This document shows positions 1 to 7,432 of a stretch of 7,432 bases of DNA, in pieces (within the stretch, counting starts at the first letter, position 1; each line of letters begins with the position of its first letter). Source of the stretch: Planctomycetota bacterium (GTDB taxonomy: Bacteria; Planctomycetota; Planctomycetia; Pirellulales; Thermoguttaceae); the NCBI GenBank assembly GCA_021784975.1, contig JAJYGU010000291.1, positions 1 through 7,432 of the forward strand, given 5' to 3'. The notes under the pieces are model-generated. The model did no database searches, was not told the origin of the DNA, and saw only the letters and a program-made list of their open reading frames with translations. Both the position numbers and the translations under genes were made by a program.

Positions 1-258
1 GCGGACTTCCGCCGTCTGTTGGCTGTGGAATCGCACCGCATCGGCGATGCGCACATCACGCACGGCGATCACCGTCCCCGCCCCGCCGGTCAGAAGCCCG
101 GCCGTCTCGGCAAACGCCTCCAGGGCCACCACCATGGGCAGAGTCGGCTTGTCGCGGAGGCGATGCTCGCGGAGGAACGGATCATTTATCGGATCCAGCC
201 GGACCGTTGCCGATACCCGCCGGCCCGGCTCCCGCGTCTCGACCCGTTCGATGAGCGC
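1..258 (-). other. Dehydratase (hot-dog fold) domain, N-terminal part
   Basis: Residues 2392-2477 open a PKS/PUFA-type dehydratase, which removes water from beta-hydroxyacyl-ACP. The diagnostic stretch is NDPFLREHRL followed by RDKPTLPMVVALEAFAETA, matching the N-terminal hot-dog of such domains: a catalytic His (codon 163-165, residue 2423) and, nine residues on, the Pro of the HxxxGxxxxP signature (136-138). The Gly of that signature is Asp here. The second half of the domain, with the catalytic Asp, lies beyond position 1. An alternative is a non-catalytic hot-dog of the kind that pads Pfa DH tandems; the window is too short to tell. Confidence 0.78.
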
Positions 259-3200
259 CCCGGGGACTGTCCCAATTTTTGTGGCAGGAGGGCACAAAAA
301 TGAGACTGTCCCCTTCTGCGCACCCGCAGCTTGGCGGCTGGCGGGGCCGCGGACGATGCGGTGGTCGCCGCCCGAAATCACCAGGTCCCGCGAGTAAAAC
401 GTCTCGTAGAATTGCGAATCGCTAATCAGCACTTCGCTTTCCGGCGCCTCGGCTCGCAGTTCCTCGATCAAATGGTTGGCCCCTTCGGCGGGCGGCATCA
501 TCTTCATCTTCATGATCTTGATGGTGTGCTGGCTGACCGGCCGGGTCATCATGCCCACCTCGCCCCACGGGTGCCAATGGAAACCGACGGCCCGGCAGCC
601 CGGCCGATGCGACCGCTGCCAGCCGATCAACTTGCACAGCAGGTCGTTGGCCGCCGTGTAGACGGTCGCCCACGGGGTGCCGAAACGCCCGCTGATGGAG
701 CCAAATCCGACGAAGTAGCGGAGCGGATCGTCGCGGGTCAGCAGCAGCAGGGCCATTGCGGCGTCCACCTTGACCTCCAGCATTTCCGAGAGGATCTCCA
801 GGTCGCTTTCGCCGAGGCTCAAGGCCGGGCCGTGAATGCCCGCGCCGTGGACGATCCCCTCGATCGGTCCATCGGTCTTGCGGATCCGCTGCAACGTGTC
901 GGCCAGCTCGTCCCAACGGGCGACGTCGCAACCATGGTAGGTTGCCTTGATTCCCGCTGCCTGGATCTCACCGAGGTTGCGATCAATCTCCAGGTCTTTG
1001 CGGACCCGGTCCCAATAGGTCCCCAGCGGCTTTCCTTCCGCCTGGGCTTGGCGTGTGAGCGATCGCTTGAGCTGCCGCATCTGTTGGTCGTCGAAGTTGC
1101 GCCAGGCGGGATCGATGTGCGGCAACGGACTCTTTCCTAGCAGGTGGAGCTTCAGGTGGTAGCGTTGGCCCATCACCTTGGCCACCGCGGCGGTGATCCC
1201 CCGCGCGCCGCCGGTGAATACCCAAACGCCGCCGGACGGGATGTCCTGGCGCGGGAACTGATCGGTGGGCTCAATCACCAGCCGCACCACCTGCCGCTTG
1301 CCCGTCACGCAGGCGACCTCCAAGTCGATGCCTTCGACTTCCAGTTCGCGAAGGATCGCCTCGGCCACTTGCGGGGGCGGCTCGTCGGGCGGTGCGTCAA
1401 TGATCTTGACCGGCATGGTTCCTGGGGCCTTGCCGCCGAAGTCCATGAAGAGTCCCTTGAGCAGGCCCGTCAGGGCGCCCCCTTCCGGCGCGAGGACCGG
1501 CCCGGCGAAACCGAAGTCGCCGCCCATTGACGTGGCTGCCGCCAGCGAAGCCCGTGACCGCAACTTAGCCCGGTCGATCAACTCCAGCCACTTGCGGCAG
1601 ACCATAAACGGCACTACTACCCCGCGATGCCGCCGCCGCAGCCATGCCTCACGACTGTCGATCTGTGCAGCCTCGGGATCGCGGCCGGTCATGAGGAACA
1701 GGTGTGGGGCGGGGGTCAGCCCCCACTGTGGGTCAGCCAAGGTCTCTTCCAGCGACTCGCGGACCGGAATCTGCCGCACTTCAACGCCGGCCGCCAGCAG
1801 ACGCTTGCGCAGAGCGGCGGCATCCGGGTTGTCCCCCAGAATAATCGCCGGTCCGGCAAAGGAGAACGGCCGCCGCGGTGCTGCCTCCCACGGCTCCTCG
1901 ACCATACGCATGACGTGGCGAAGGGCGACGCGACCTTCGCAGGGCACAGTCGCGGCGGTGGGGGCGATGGTCTCTTTCGCCGGCAGAACAACCGAGGGTG
2001 TATAGGTCTTCGCGACTTCGTCGTCGGACAGATCACGTTGGTATCGTTTGTAGTAGGCCCAATCGGTGACAAGCACTTCGGGCTCCGGCGCTCCGGCCAG
2101 CATCTCATCGACGAAAAACTGAATGCCTTCCGCAGGCGGCATCAGTTGTAGCAACTGGAGGACGTTGCCGCCGCGGGTCTCGTCGCGGACCGCCATGCCA
2201 ATTTCGTCCCAAGGCTGCCAGTGGAAACAGGTAGCGTGGCAATCCGGACGCTGCATGCGGAACCAATCGATCAACTTGCAGAGCATGTCGCTGGCCGTTC
2301 CGTAGTCGGTCTGGCCGATCGCCCCCCAACGCCCGCTGATCGAGCCAAAACCGAAAAAGAACCGCAACGGATCGTTGCGGGTGAGGTGCATGAGGACGGC
2401 TGCGCCGTCGACCTTGGCCGCGATGGTCTTGGAGACGATTTTTGAAGCCTTCTTGGTAAAGCGGGAAGCGACCTCGATGCCGGCGCCATGGATGACCCCC
2501 TCGATCGGTCCGTCCCTGCGGCGGATTTCATCGACGAGCCGCGCCATCCCCTCGTAATCAGCCACATCGCAGGCGTGATAAACGGCATCCACCCCGGCCT
2601 CGGCCATGGCCCGCAGGTTTCGGTCGATTTCGATGGCCTTCTCCACTCGTTTCCAAGCGTCGGTCGGCAACTTCTTTTCGGCCATTGCCTGTTTGGAAAC
2701 CTGGAACCGCAATTGTCTGAGTTGCTCGGGGGTAAAGTCCCGCCACTCGGGATTGATCTCGGGCAACGGACTGCTGCCCACCAGGTGCAGCTTGACACCG
2801 AACTTCGCTCCCAGTTGCTGCGCAACCGCCGCCGTGATGCCGCGGGCGCCGCCGGTGACCAGCCAAGGCCGGCCGCGGGTCGGCGCACCATGGGGGGCCG
2901 CTTCCACCGGCTTGTGAATCGCCCTGATTACGAAACGCTGACCGGCCGCATAGCCAATTTCCGCGAACCAAGTGAGCGAGCGAAGCTCCCGCAACAGGTT
3001 GGCGGCGACCTGTTCGGGCGGTTCGGTCCGCGGGGAATCGATCACTTTGGTGCGAAACGCCCAATTGGTTGTGTAGCCGACTTCGATGCACAGGGCCTTG
3101 ACCAGCCCGGTGATCGCACCGCTCTCGGCGCTCTCCAGCCCTCCCGACAGGCCAAAGTCGCCGCCCATGGCGGTGGCCGCCACCACCGACGCCCGCTCAA

Positions 3201-6200
3201 CCATCTTGGCGGCCGAAATCAGCTCGAACCACTTTTGACAAATGAGATAGGGCAGCATCACCCCACGGTGGCGCCGCCGTTGCCAGTCGGCCGGTTCGAG
3301 GCTGGTCACGGCATCGTCGTCGAAAGGCGTGACCAGGAACAGGTGCGGTGGCTGGTAGGCCCGCCAGATCTTTTCCACTGCCGCCAGCGACTTTTCCACC
3401 TGGTCCGAAATGGGAACAATCACCGCTTTGCTCCCCATCTCCTCCACCTGTTTGCGGAGCGCCATGCCGACTGCGTTTTGACCCACGATCATCGCCGGCC
3501 CGTTAAGCTCGCGCCAGGCGGGTTCGATCTCCGGCAGCGGCGTGCGAAGCATCCGCAGGACGAAACGCGAGCAAACGCGGCCGCCGTTGTCAAACGGCGG
3601 CTGGCCGTCCACCGAGCGGCTGGCGGCAAGATACTCCTCGATGGGAATGAACGGGACGACCGGCTCCATGGCAACGCGCGTGGCGCCTCCTTGGTCGGGC
3701 GGGCTGCTGAGACGTTCGCCGGTGAGAGGCGGCGACTGTAGGGTCTTGTCGCCTGACTCCCCGGCACCTGGCATCGAGCCGTTTGGCACCACGGAGTCGA
3801 ACCAGACACGGTAAGCGGCCAGCAGATCTCCCGACATCCCGACCCGCTCAGCGACCGACCACAGCTCTTGACGCTGCGAGGCGGAGAGCTTTTCCATCCC
3901 CCCGCGTTCGACCCCGCTGTCCGCCTGAAGCAGAGGTGAGAACCAGAACTCGGCGTTATCGAGGCCTGGCTGGCCGGCGAATCCAGCCCCATCGGCGTAG
4001 CGGCGGGCAATCCGGCGGAGTTGCTCGGTCCAGGATTCGGCGTTCCGCTGAGCGACCTGCTCCGACATTCCCGCAGGTTCCAACACCCCGGATGGCAGAC
4101 CAATCGTTGGTACGGTCGCTTCTGCTGCCGGCAACACGGCAGGAGCCACTGCGGGGGATTCAGCGGTTGCGGCAAACACGTCTCCCGCGGCCAGCCTCTC
4201 CGGTCGATCCAGGAGCCGGCGCGATTCCAGGTCGGCTCTGACCGTCGATAGACGGGAAAGGCCGCCGCGGGCCTTGTCGTCACAAGCAAGGATGGCCACA
4301 TCCCGGCCCGCGAGGATCTTACCGTGCAGCCCGGTGAGCACCTGTCGCGGTCCCACCTCTACCATCGCAGCAACGCCAAGCCCGGCAAGCTGTTCGATCA
4401 GATCGACGTATCGCACGGGGGTGGTCATTTGGGCAACCAGGTTCGCGCGGATTTCCTCGGGAGAGGTCGCGAACCGATTGGTGACGCTACTCAGGATGGG
4501 TACCTGTGGGGCAAGGATGCGGATCGGCTGCAAGCCGCGGGCGAGCGGCTCCTGCACGTCGTGCATCAGCGGGGTGTGAAACGGCCGCGGCACGGGCAGG
4601 GCAACTGCGGTGATGCCTTCGGCCTTCAATCGCTCGGCGAGCCGGGTAACCGCCTCCGGTTCCCCACCGACGACCGTCTGATCCGGGGCATTATAGTTGG
4701 CCGGGCAAACGTGCCCATCGATCTGCCGGCAGAGCTGCTCGACGATAGGTCCGGCCGCGGCTACGGAAAGCATGCGGCCGCGGGTGTTGCGGCACGACTC
4801 GATGGCTTGGCAGCGGGCCCGCGTCGCCAAGACCGCATTTTCGAAGTCCCACGCCCCTGCCGCCACCAGCGCTGGATATTCGCCGTAGCTATGGCCCGCC
4901 ACGAAATCCGGCCGGATTGCCAATGCTTGAAGCGACTGGAAGATAATGGTATCGGCGCACAGCAGCGAGAGTTGCGTGAGCCAGACATCCTTGCCCAACA
5001 CCTCGGGATGGTCCCAAGCCACTTCGGCGAAGGCCGGCATGTTAAGACGCCGCAAAACCGCGTCGATTTGCTGCATGGCCTCGGCCGCCGGCGGGAACTC
5101 TTCGATAAGCGGCTTCAACATACCCGGATATTGCGAGCCCTGCCCGGAAAACAGAAACGCCACTTTGCCGGAAGCGGCGTGTTCGTCGGGCCGGCGCGGC
5201 TCCTCGCCCAAATCAGCTTGGTTGGCTGGAAGGCGTGTGCCGGGGACTGTCCCTATTTTTGTGGCAGGATGCCGCAAAAATGGGACTGCCCCCTTCTGGG
5301 CACCTGTGCCGCGTTCGAGCACCAAATGATAGACCGCCCCCAGACTGTCGGTGCTAGTTATCCCCGCCAGGAGCCTTGGCTGCTTGCCGCGGGGCGACAG
5401 TGGCGCGGGCGTCGTGGCCAGTTGGATACGTGGGCCGATGGCGGCCAGGGCCGGCTCGGGCGCGGCGGCCCCAAACACCGCCGGAACCTCCGACTTGTCG
5501 AGCGAGTGCATGGCTGCCAGCAGCGACGCCATCCCTGATGCGCCTTGGGTATGACCGATCTGGCCCACCACCGAGCCGAGATGGAGCGGCTCTGACTGCG
5601 CCACCGGCGCCATGCGATCGGCCACAGCGGCAATTTCCTGATCGTCGGTTTCCGGCTGGCCGACGCCCGACGTCTCCAACAACGTCACCTCTTCCGGAGC
5701 CACGCCGGCAGCCTCATAGGCGCGTTGCAGGGCCTGGTCGATGGCCTGTCGGCAAGACGAAGAAACCCCAGTAGCGATCCCGCGGATGATTCCACGGACG
5801 CGGTCGCCGTCGCGCTCGGCATCGGCGAGCCGCTTCAGCACCAGCACCCCCACCCCTTCGCCCGGCAGATAACCGCCAGCAGCGGCGTCGAAGGGGGATT
5901 TGGGGTTGTCGTCGGCCAGACTCCCGTCGAGCGCCAGCAGCTCGTACATCGGAAGCCCCATAGCCCGATGGCCCGCCGCGCAGATCACCATGTCGCATGA
6001 GCCGTCCCGCAGGAAATCGACTGCGGAGCACAGCGCGGCCAACGATGAGGCCTGACCGGCGTCGACGGTGGCCGCCCCACCCATGAAGTCGTAAGTCTTG
6101 GTGATTCGCGAGGCCAGGGTGCTGGGGGTGAAGCCCCCCGTCTGATCCAGCAGGGCGGGCATGTGTTTCAACAACACATCCTGGTACGCCTGGGAGATCG

Positions 6201-7431
6201 TGGCAATCTGATCCTCGGCGACCCCCCGGCCTCGCAGCACTTCGCCAAGCTTGTCGCAGAAATCCGGCAGGCGGAAACCCATTAGGAGCTGGTCGCAGAA
6301 GTCCGTGCCGAAAATGGTGCCGACCACCACCCCAACCCGCGTCTTGTCGAAGGGCTTCCGATCGTAGCCCGCGTCAATCAGAGCGTTGTCGGTGGTGTCG
6401 AGGATCATCAGTTGCAGCGGATCGGCGTTGGCGACCTGATTAGGGGGCACCTTATGGCGCCGCCAGTCGTACTGGAAATCGGTGACGAATCCGCCGCGTT
6501 TGCTCGGGCTGCGCCAAGGCCGCTTCGAGCCGGCCTCGTAGCCAATCTTGGTATTCCAGCGATCCGCCGGGGCCTCGCATTTCGGATCGCGTCCGGATGC
6601 AAGCAGGTCCCAAAAGGCATCCAAGGTCCGCGCCCCGGGGAAAACGCAGCCGGCGCCGATAATCGCAATTGGCTCTTGCAACGGAGCCGCCGTGTTCGCC
6701 GTCGACGGTGTCGGACTAGGCCGTGGCGTTCCTGCGGCTGGCGGGCACCTATCGGGGAGTGGCTTATGCTCGTCAATCACCACATGGACATTCAGCCCGC
6801 CGATGCCAAACGAGTTCACCGCGGCGCGGCGCGGGTGGCCGTCCTCAAATTCCGGCCAAGGAGTGTTCGCGGTGGGCACAAAGAAGGGGGCTTGCTGCCA
6901 GTCGATGCCGGGGTTCAGCCGCGAAAGATGGATTTGCTGGGGAATCGTGCCGTGCTGCATGGCCAGCACGGCTTTAATCAGACCGGCCAAGCCCGCGGTC
7001 TCCAAGGTATGGCCGATGTTGGCCTTCACGCCGCCCATCGGAATCTTGACCCCCGGTGGCAGCCGACCGTGGAGGACCTCGGCGATGGCTCTCAGTTCGG
7101 TCAAATCGCCGATGGCCGTGGAGGTGGCATGGGCCTCGATGTATTGCAGGCGGCCAATGTCGACACCGCCGCGATAGGCCCGCTCGATCGCCAGAACCTG
7201 GCCCTCCTTGCGCGGGGCCCACAGGCTTTTTCCGCGCCCGTCGGAGGACACGCCGATGCCGCGAATGACGCAACAAATCGGGTCGCCGTCGGCCAATGCA
7301 CGCGACAGGGTCTTCACCACGATGGCGGCGTACCCCTCGCCGGAAACCAGACCGTCCGCGTCGGCGTCAAAGGGACAGCATCCCTTCGCTGAGCCGGATT
7401 GGGCCGCCGAGAACAGCAGCAGACTGTCGAC
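1..7431 (-). CDS. PUFA-synthase-like iterative type I polyketide synthase, internal fragment (KS-CLF-AT-KR-KR-DH)
   Basis: One uninterrupted reading frame of 2,477 codons crosses the whole window; both ends of the gene lie outside, so no start or ribosome binding site can be chosen. Domains by fragment residue: KS1 C-terminal part 1-221, CLF-like KS 253-708, AT 757-1052, unassigned linker 1053-1284, KR-A 1285-1801, KR-B 1834-2350, N-terminal hot-dog DH 2392-2477. KS next to a Cys-to-Gln KS, together with long KR units of the Pfa style, places it among PUFA / secondary-lipid synthases (Pfa, heterocyst-glycolipid-like systems) rather than modular polyketide synthases. In classical Pfa systems KS-AT-ACP-KR and KS-CLF-DH sit on different proteins; here KS-CLF, AT, two KRs and a DH are on one chain. 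It is probably cytosolic, as no membrane segment is visible. The product is unknown: a long-chain or polyunsaturated acyl chain, or a polyketide lipid. No frameshift or internal stop was found, so the gene looks intact over this span. Confidence 0.96.
260..324. repeat. 65-bp palindromic element, copy 1, translated in frame between KR-B and DH
   Basis: The copy matches the one at 5240-5304 at 58 of 65 bases, while flanks show no match. It forms an imperfect hairpin: arm 262-285 against 291-313, loop about 286-290, about 20 base pairs with mismatches T268/T307, C272/A303 and G284/G292 and one bulged A. Each arm begins with its own small near-palindrome (GGGGACTGTCCC). The minus-strand gene reads through it, giving AQKG and PATKIGTVPG at its two ends. 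Five of its six frames are open; the sixth is closed by TGA at 301-303. Confidence 0.93.
382..1932 (-). other. Ketoreductase unit KR-B (second tandem copy)
   Basis: Residues 1834-2350 repeat the architecture of KR-A: structural subdomain with RRRHRGV and SMGGDFG, then a Rossmann core starting FTGGARGIT (first codon 1216-1218), a long insertion, DGPIEGIVHGAGI, and the full PKS-KR active site: K2221 (KVDAA), S2245 in FGSISG (697-699), Y2258 in TVYTAAN (658-660) and N2262 (646-648). It ends at EVLISDSQFYETFYSRDL, parallel to the end of KR-A. Unlike KR-A, the catalytic Asn is kept, so this is the copy more certain to be active. It is separated from the following dehydratase by a short Gly/Ala/Arg linker and one copy of the palindromic element. 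Confidence 0.93.
2029..3579 (-). other. Ketoreductase unit KR-A (structural plus catalytic subdomains)
   Basis: Residues 1285-1801 reduce beta-ketoacyl-ACP with NADPH by family knowledge. The N-terminal structural subdomain carries a degenerate nucleotide fold (GPAMIVGQNAVG), the RRRHRGV segment and AMGGDFG. The catalytic Rossmann subdomain starts at VTGGARGIT (codon for Val 2857-2859), followed by the long insertion after the second strand that is common in Pfa-type KRs, and DGPIEGVIHGAGI. The catalytic Lys is K1673 (KVDGA), Ser S1697 in FGSISG (2341-2343) and Tyr Y1710 in TDYGTAS (2302-2304). The position four residues after Tyr, normally Asn in PKS KRs, is Ser (2290-2292). The unit ends at EVLVTDWAYYKRY. 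Activity is likely but the Asn change leaves some doubt. It is the first copy of a tandem duplication with KR-B. Confidence 0.92.
3580..4275 (-). other. AT-to-KR linker region with no recognisable carrier protein
   Basis: Residues 1053-1284 lie where PUFA synthases usually carry tandem ACPs. A Pro/Ala-rich hinge comes first (around residues 1084-1112). A mixed, mostly helical-looking segment follows (about residues 1122-1216, positions 3784-4068), rich in Arg, Glu, Trp and Gln, and then a Gly/Ser/Pro-rich tail. No DSL phosphopantetheine-attachment motif in an ACP-like context is present; the only Asp-Ser pair followed by a hydrophobic residue, FDSVVP near 3790, is followed by a Gly/Pro/Ser-rich loop instead of an ACP helix. 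I do not recognise the helical segment as a known domain. It may be a docking or structural region, or a vestige of a lost carrier region. Confidence 0.7.
4276..5163 (-). other. Acyltransferase domain (malonyl-CoA:ACP transacylase type)
   Basis: Residues 757-1052 form a complete AT, which loads extender units from CoA onto the carrier protein. It starts VAFLFSGQGSQYPGM, containing the oxyanion-hole GQGSQ. The nucleophilic Ser lies in GHSYGE (codon 4888-4890, residue 848), the CoA-carboxylate-binding Arg is probably R873 in TRARCQ, and the catalytic His lies in PFHTPLM (4576-4578, residue 952). The C-terminal motif VEVGPRQVLTGL is typical. The specificity segment reads RPFH rather than HAFH (malonyl) or YASH (methylmalonyl) of modular PKSs, so malonyl use is likely from the system type but not proved by the motif. 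It is separated from the CLF by a linker that contains one copy of the 65-bp palindromic element. Confidence 0.94.
5240..5304. repeat. 65-bp palindromic element, copy 2, translated in frame between CLF and AT
   Basis: This is the second copy, exactly 4,980 bp (1,660 codons) from copy 1 in the same orientation and reading frame. Its hairpin arms are 5242-5265 and 5271-5293 with loop 5266-5270; it pairs where copy 1 is mismatched at two places (5252/5283 and 5264/5272) and loses a pair at 5246/5289. The encoded peptide (residues 710-731) shares 18 of 22 residues with copy 1, including AQKG and PATKIGTVPG. It begins one or two residues after the CLF and ends about 25 residues before the AT. Five of six frames are open; the closed one carries TAG on the minus strand. 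Confidence 0.93.
5308..6675 (-). other. Chain-length-factor-like ketosynthase domain (CLF), catalytic Cys replaced by Gln
   Basis: Residues 253-708 have a full KS fold from EPIAIIGAGCVFPG to the C-terminal strand GAVYHLVLE. The active-site stretch reads VDAGQASSLAAL instead of the usual DTACSSSLAA, so Cys is Gln (codon 6052-6054). The first His site (EAHGTGT in active enzymes) reads ETSGVGQ, giving Ser (5668-5670). The Lys before the second His is lost (VGQIGH), while that His remains (5551-5553). Loss of Cys, one His and the Lys means it should not condense. Cys-to-Gln is the hallmark of CLFs in PUFA synthases and type II PKSs, and also of decarboxylating KSQ loading domains. Its place directly after an apparently competent KS favours CLF, which pairs with KS1 and helps set chain length. 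KSQ-like malonyl decarboxylation remains an alternative. Confidence 0.88.
6769..7431 (-). other. Ketosynthase domain KS1, C-terminal portion (catalytic)
   Basis: Fragment residues 1-221 form the C-terminal part of a beta-ketoacyl synthase, which performs decarboxylative Claisen condensation. The segment begins just after where the active-site Cys would be; that Cys lies outside the window. Visible landmarks are CCPFDADADGLVSGEG near the start, the first catalytic His in EAHATST (codon 7129-7131), the conserved Lys (7024-7026) and the second His in KANIGH (7009-7011). The domain ends at VNSFGIGGLNVHVVIDE, the usual KS C-terminus. With both His and the Lys kept, this is the likely active partner of the degenerate KS that follows. 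A linker of about 31 residues, rich in Pro, Ala and Thr, separates the two. Whether the Cys is present cannot be seen. Confidence 0.92.
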
Positions 7432-7432
7432 G

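Larger units (their letters stand above)
382..3579 (-). repeat. Internal tandem duplication giving two KR units
   Basis: KR-A and KR-B align along their whole length. Matching landmarks are displaced by nearly constant distances: GRV near the unit starts by 1,647 bp, RRRHRGV, MGGDFG and TGGARG by 1,641 bp, and the catalytic Tyr by 1,644 bp (547-549 codons, so only a few short indels). The two copies differ at many codons, so the duplication is old or has diverged under different selection. The unit boundary includes both the structural and catalytic subdomains, showing that a complete KR was duplicated and not just the Rossmann core. Confidence 0.9.

Noticed and set aside
260..324. Rho-independent terminator or attenuator at the hairpin
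   Set aside because: The hairpin is inside an open reading frame in a domain linker, has no dedicated T-run after the stem on the coding strand, and recurs identically placed in frame at 5240-5304.
2488..3741. A 417-codon open frame on the plus strand
   Set aside because: It is the exact codon-for-codon antisense of the synthase; such frames stay open because the GC-rich gene rarely uses TTA, CTA or TCA. The product has no recognisable domain.
3784..3828. WFDSVVP resembling an ACP DSL attachment site
   Set aside because: It is followed by NGSMPGAG and other loop-forming residues, not by the helix that follows the modified Ser in carrier proteins, and there is no preceding LGxDSL pattern.
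5239..5305. Frameshift or pseudogene scar at the repeat copies
   Set aside because: The frame is identical on both sides of each copy and flanking domains are complete, so the insertions preserve the reading frame.
4324..5538. A 404-codon open frame on the plus strand, with similar ones at 331-1140 and 6412-7392
   Set aside because: Same antisense phase as above; it runs through AT and CLF coding sequence whose conserved motifs show that the minus strand is the coding one.

Overview
The whole window lies inside one giant gene on the minus strand. Reading the reverse complement in the frame whose codons end at position 7431, there is no stop from 7431 down to 1: 2,477 codons, with neither start nor stop codon in view. 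Long plus-strand frames are antisense shadows. There is no intergenic space, no RNA gene, no promoter or terminator and no CRISPR array.

The protein is an iterative type I polyketide/fatty-acid megasynthase of the PUFA-synthase (Pfa) / secondary-lipid type. In protein order (high to low coordinates) it carries: the C-terminal half of a ketosynthase with both catalytic histidines (KS1); a second, degenerate ketosynthase whose active-site Cys is Gln, matching a chain-length-factor domain (CLF); an acyltransferase with GHSYGE and PFH motifs (AT); a linker of about 230 residues without a carrier-protein motif; two tandem ketoreductase units related by an internal duplication of about 547 codons (KR-A, KR-B); and the start of a hot-dog dehydratase (DH). 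By family knowledge, KS-CLF condenses malonyl units loaded by AT, KR reduces the beta-keto group and DH dehydrates it. The ACP that must carry the chain is not in this window.

The most unusual feature is a pair of 65-bp imperfect palindromes, 58/65 identical and exactly 4,980 bp (1,660 codons) apart, so in the same reading frame. Each can fold into a long hairpin. Both are translated through and fall exactly in inter-domain linkers, CLF|AT and KR-B|DH, adding a near-identical 22-residue peptide. This looks like a small dispersed palindromic element that inserts in frame into coding DNA, comparable in principle to the Rickettsia palindromic elements found inside genes.

The organism is a GC-rich bacterium. 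The KS-CLF-AT-KR-KR-DH arrangement and the GGGGACTGTCCC-type repeats suggest a planctomycete-like lineage, but that is an inference from memory and not demonstrated by the sequence.
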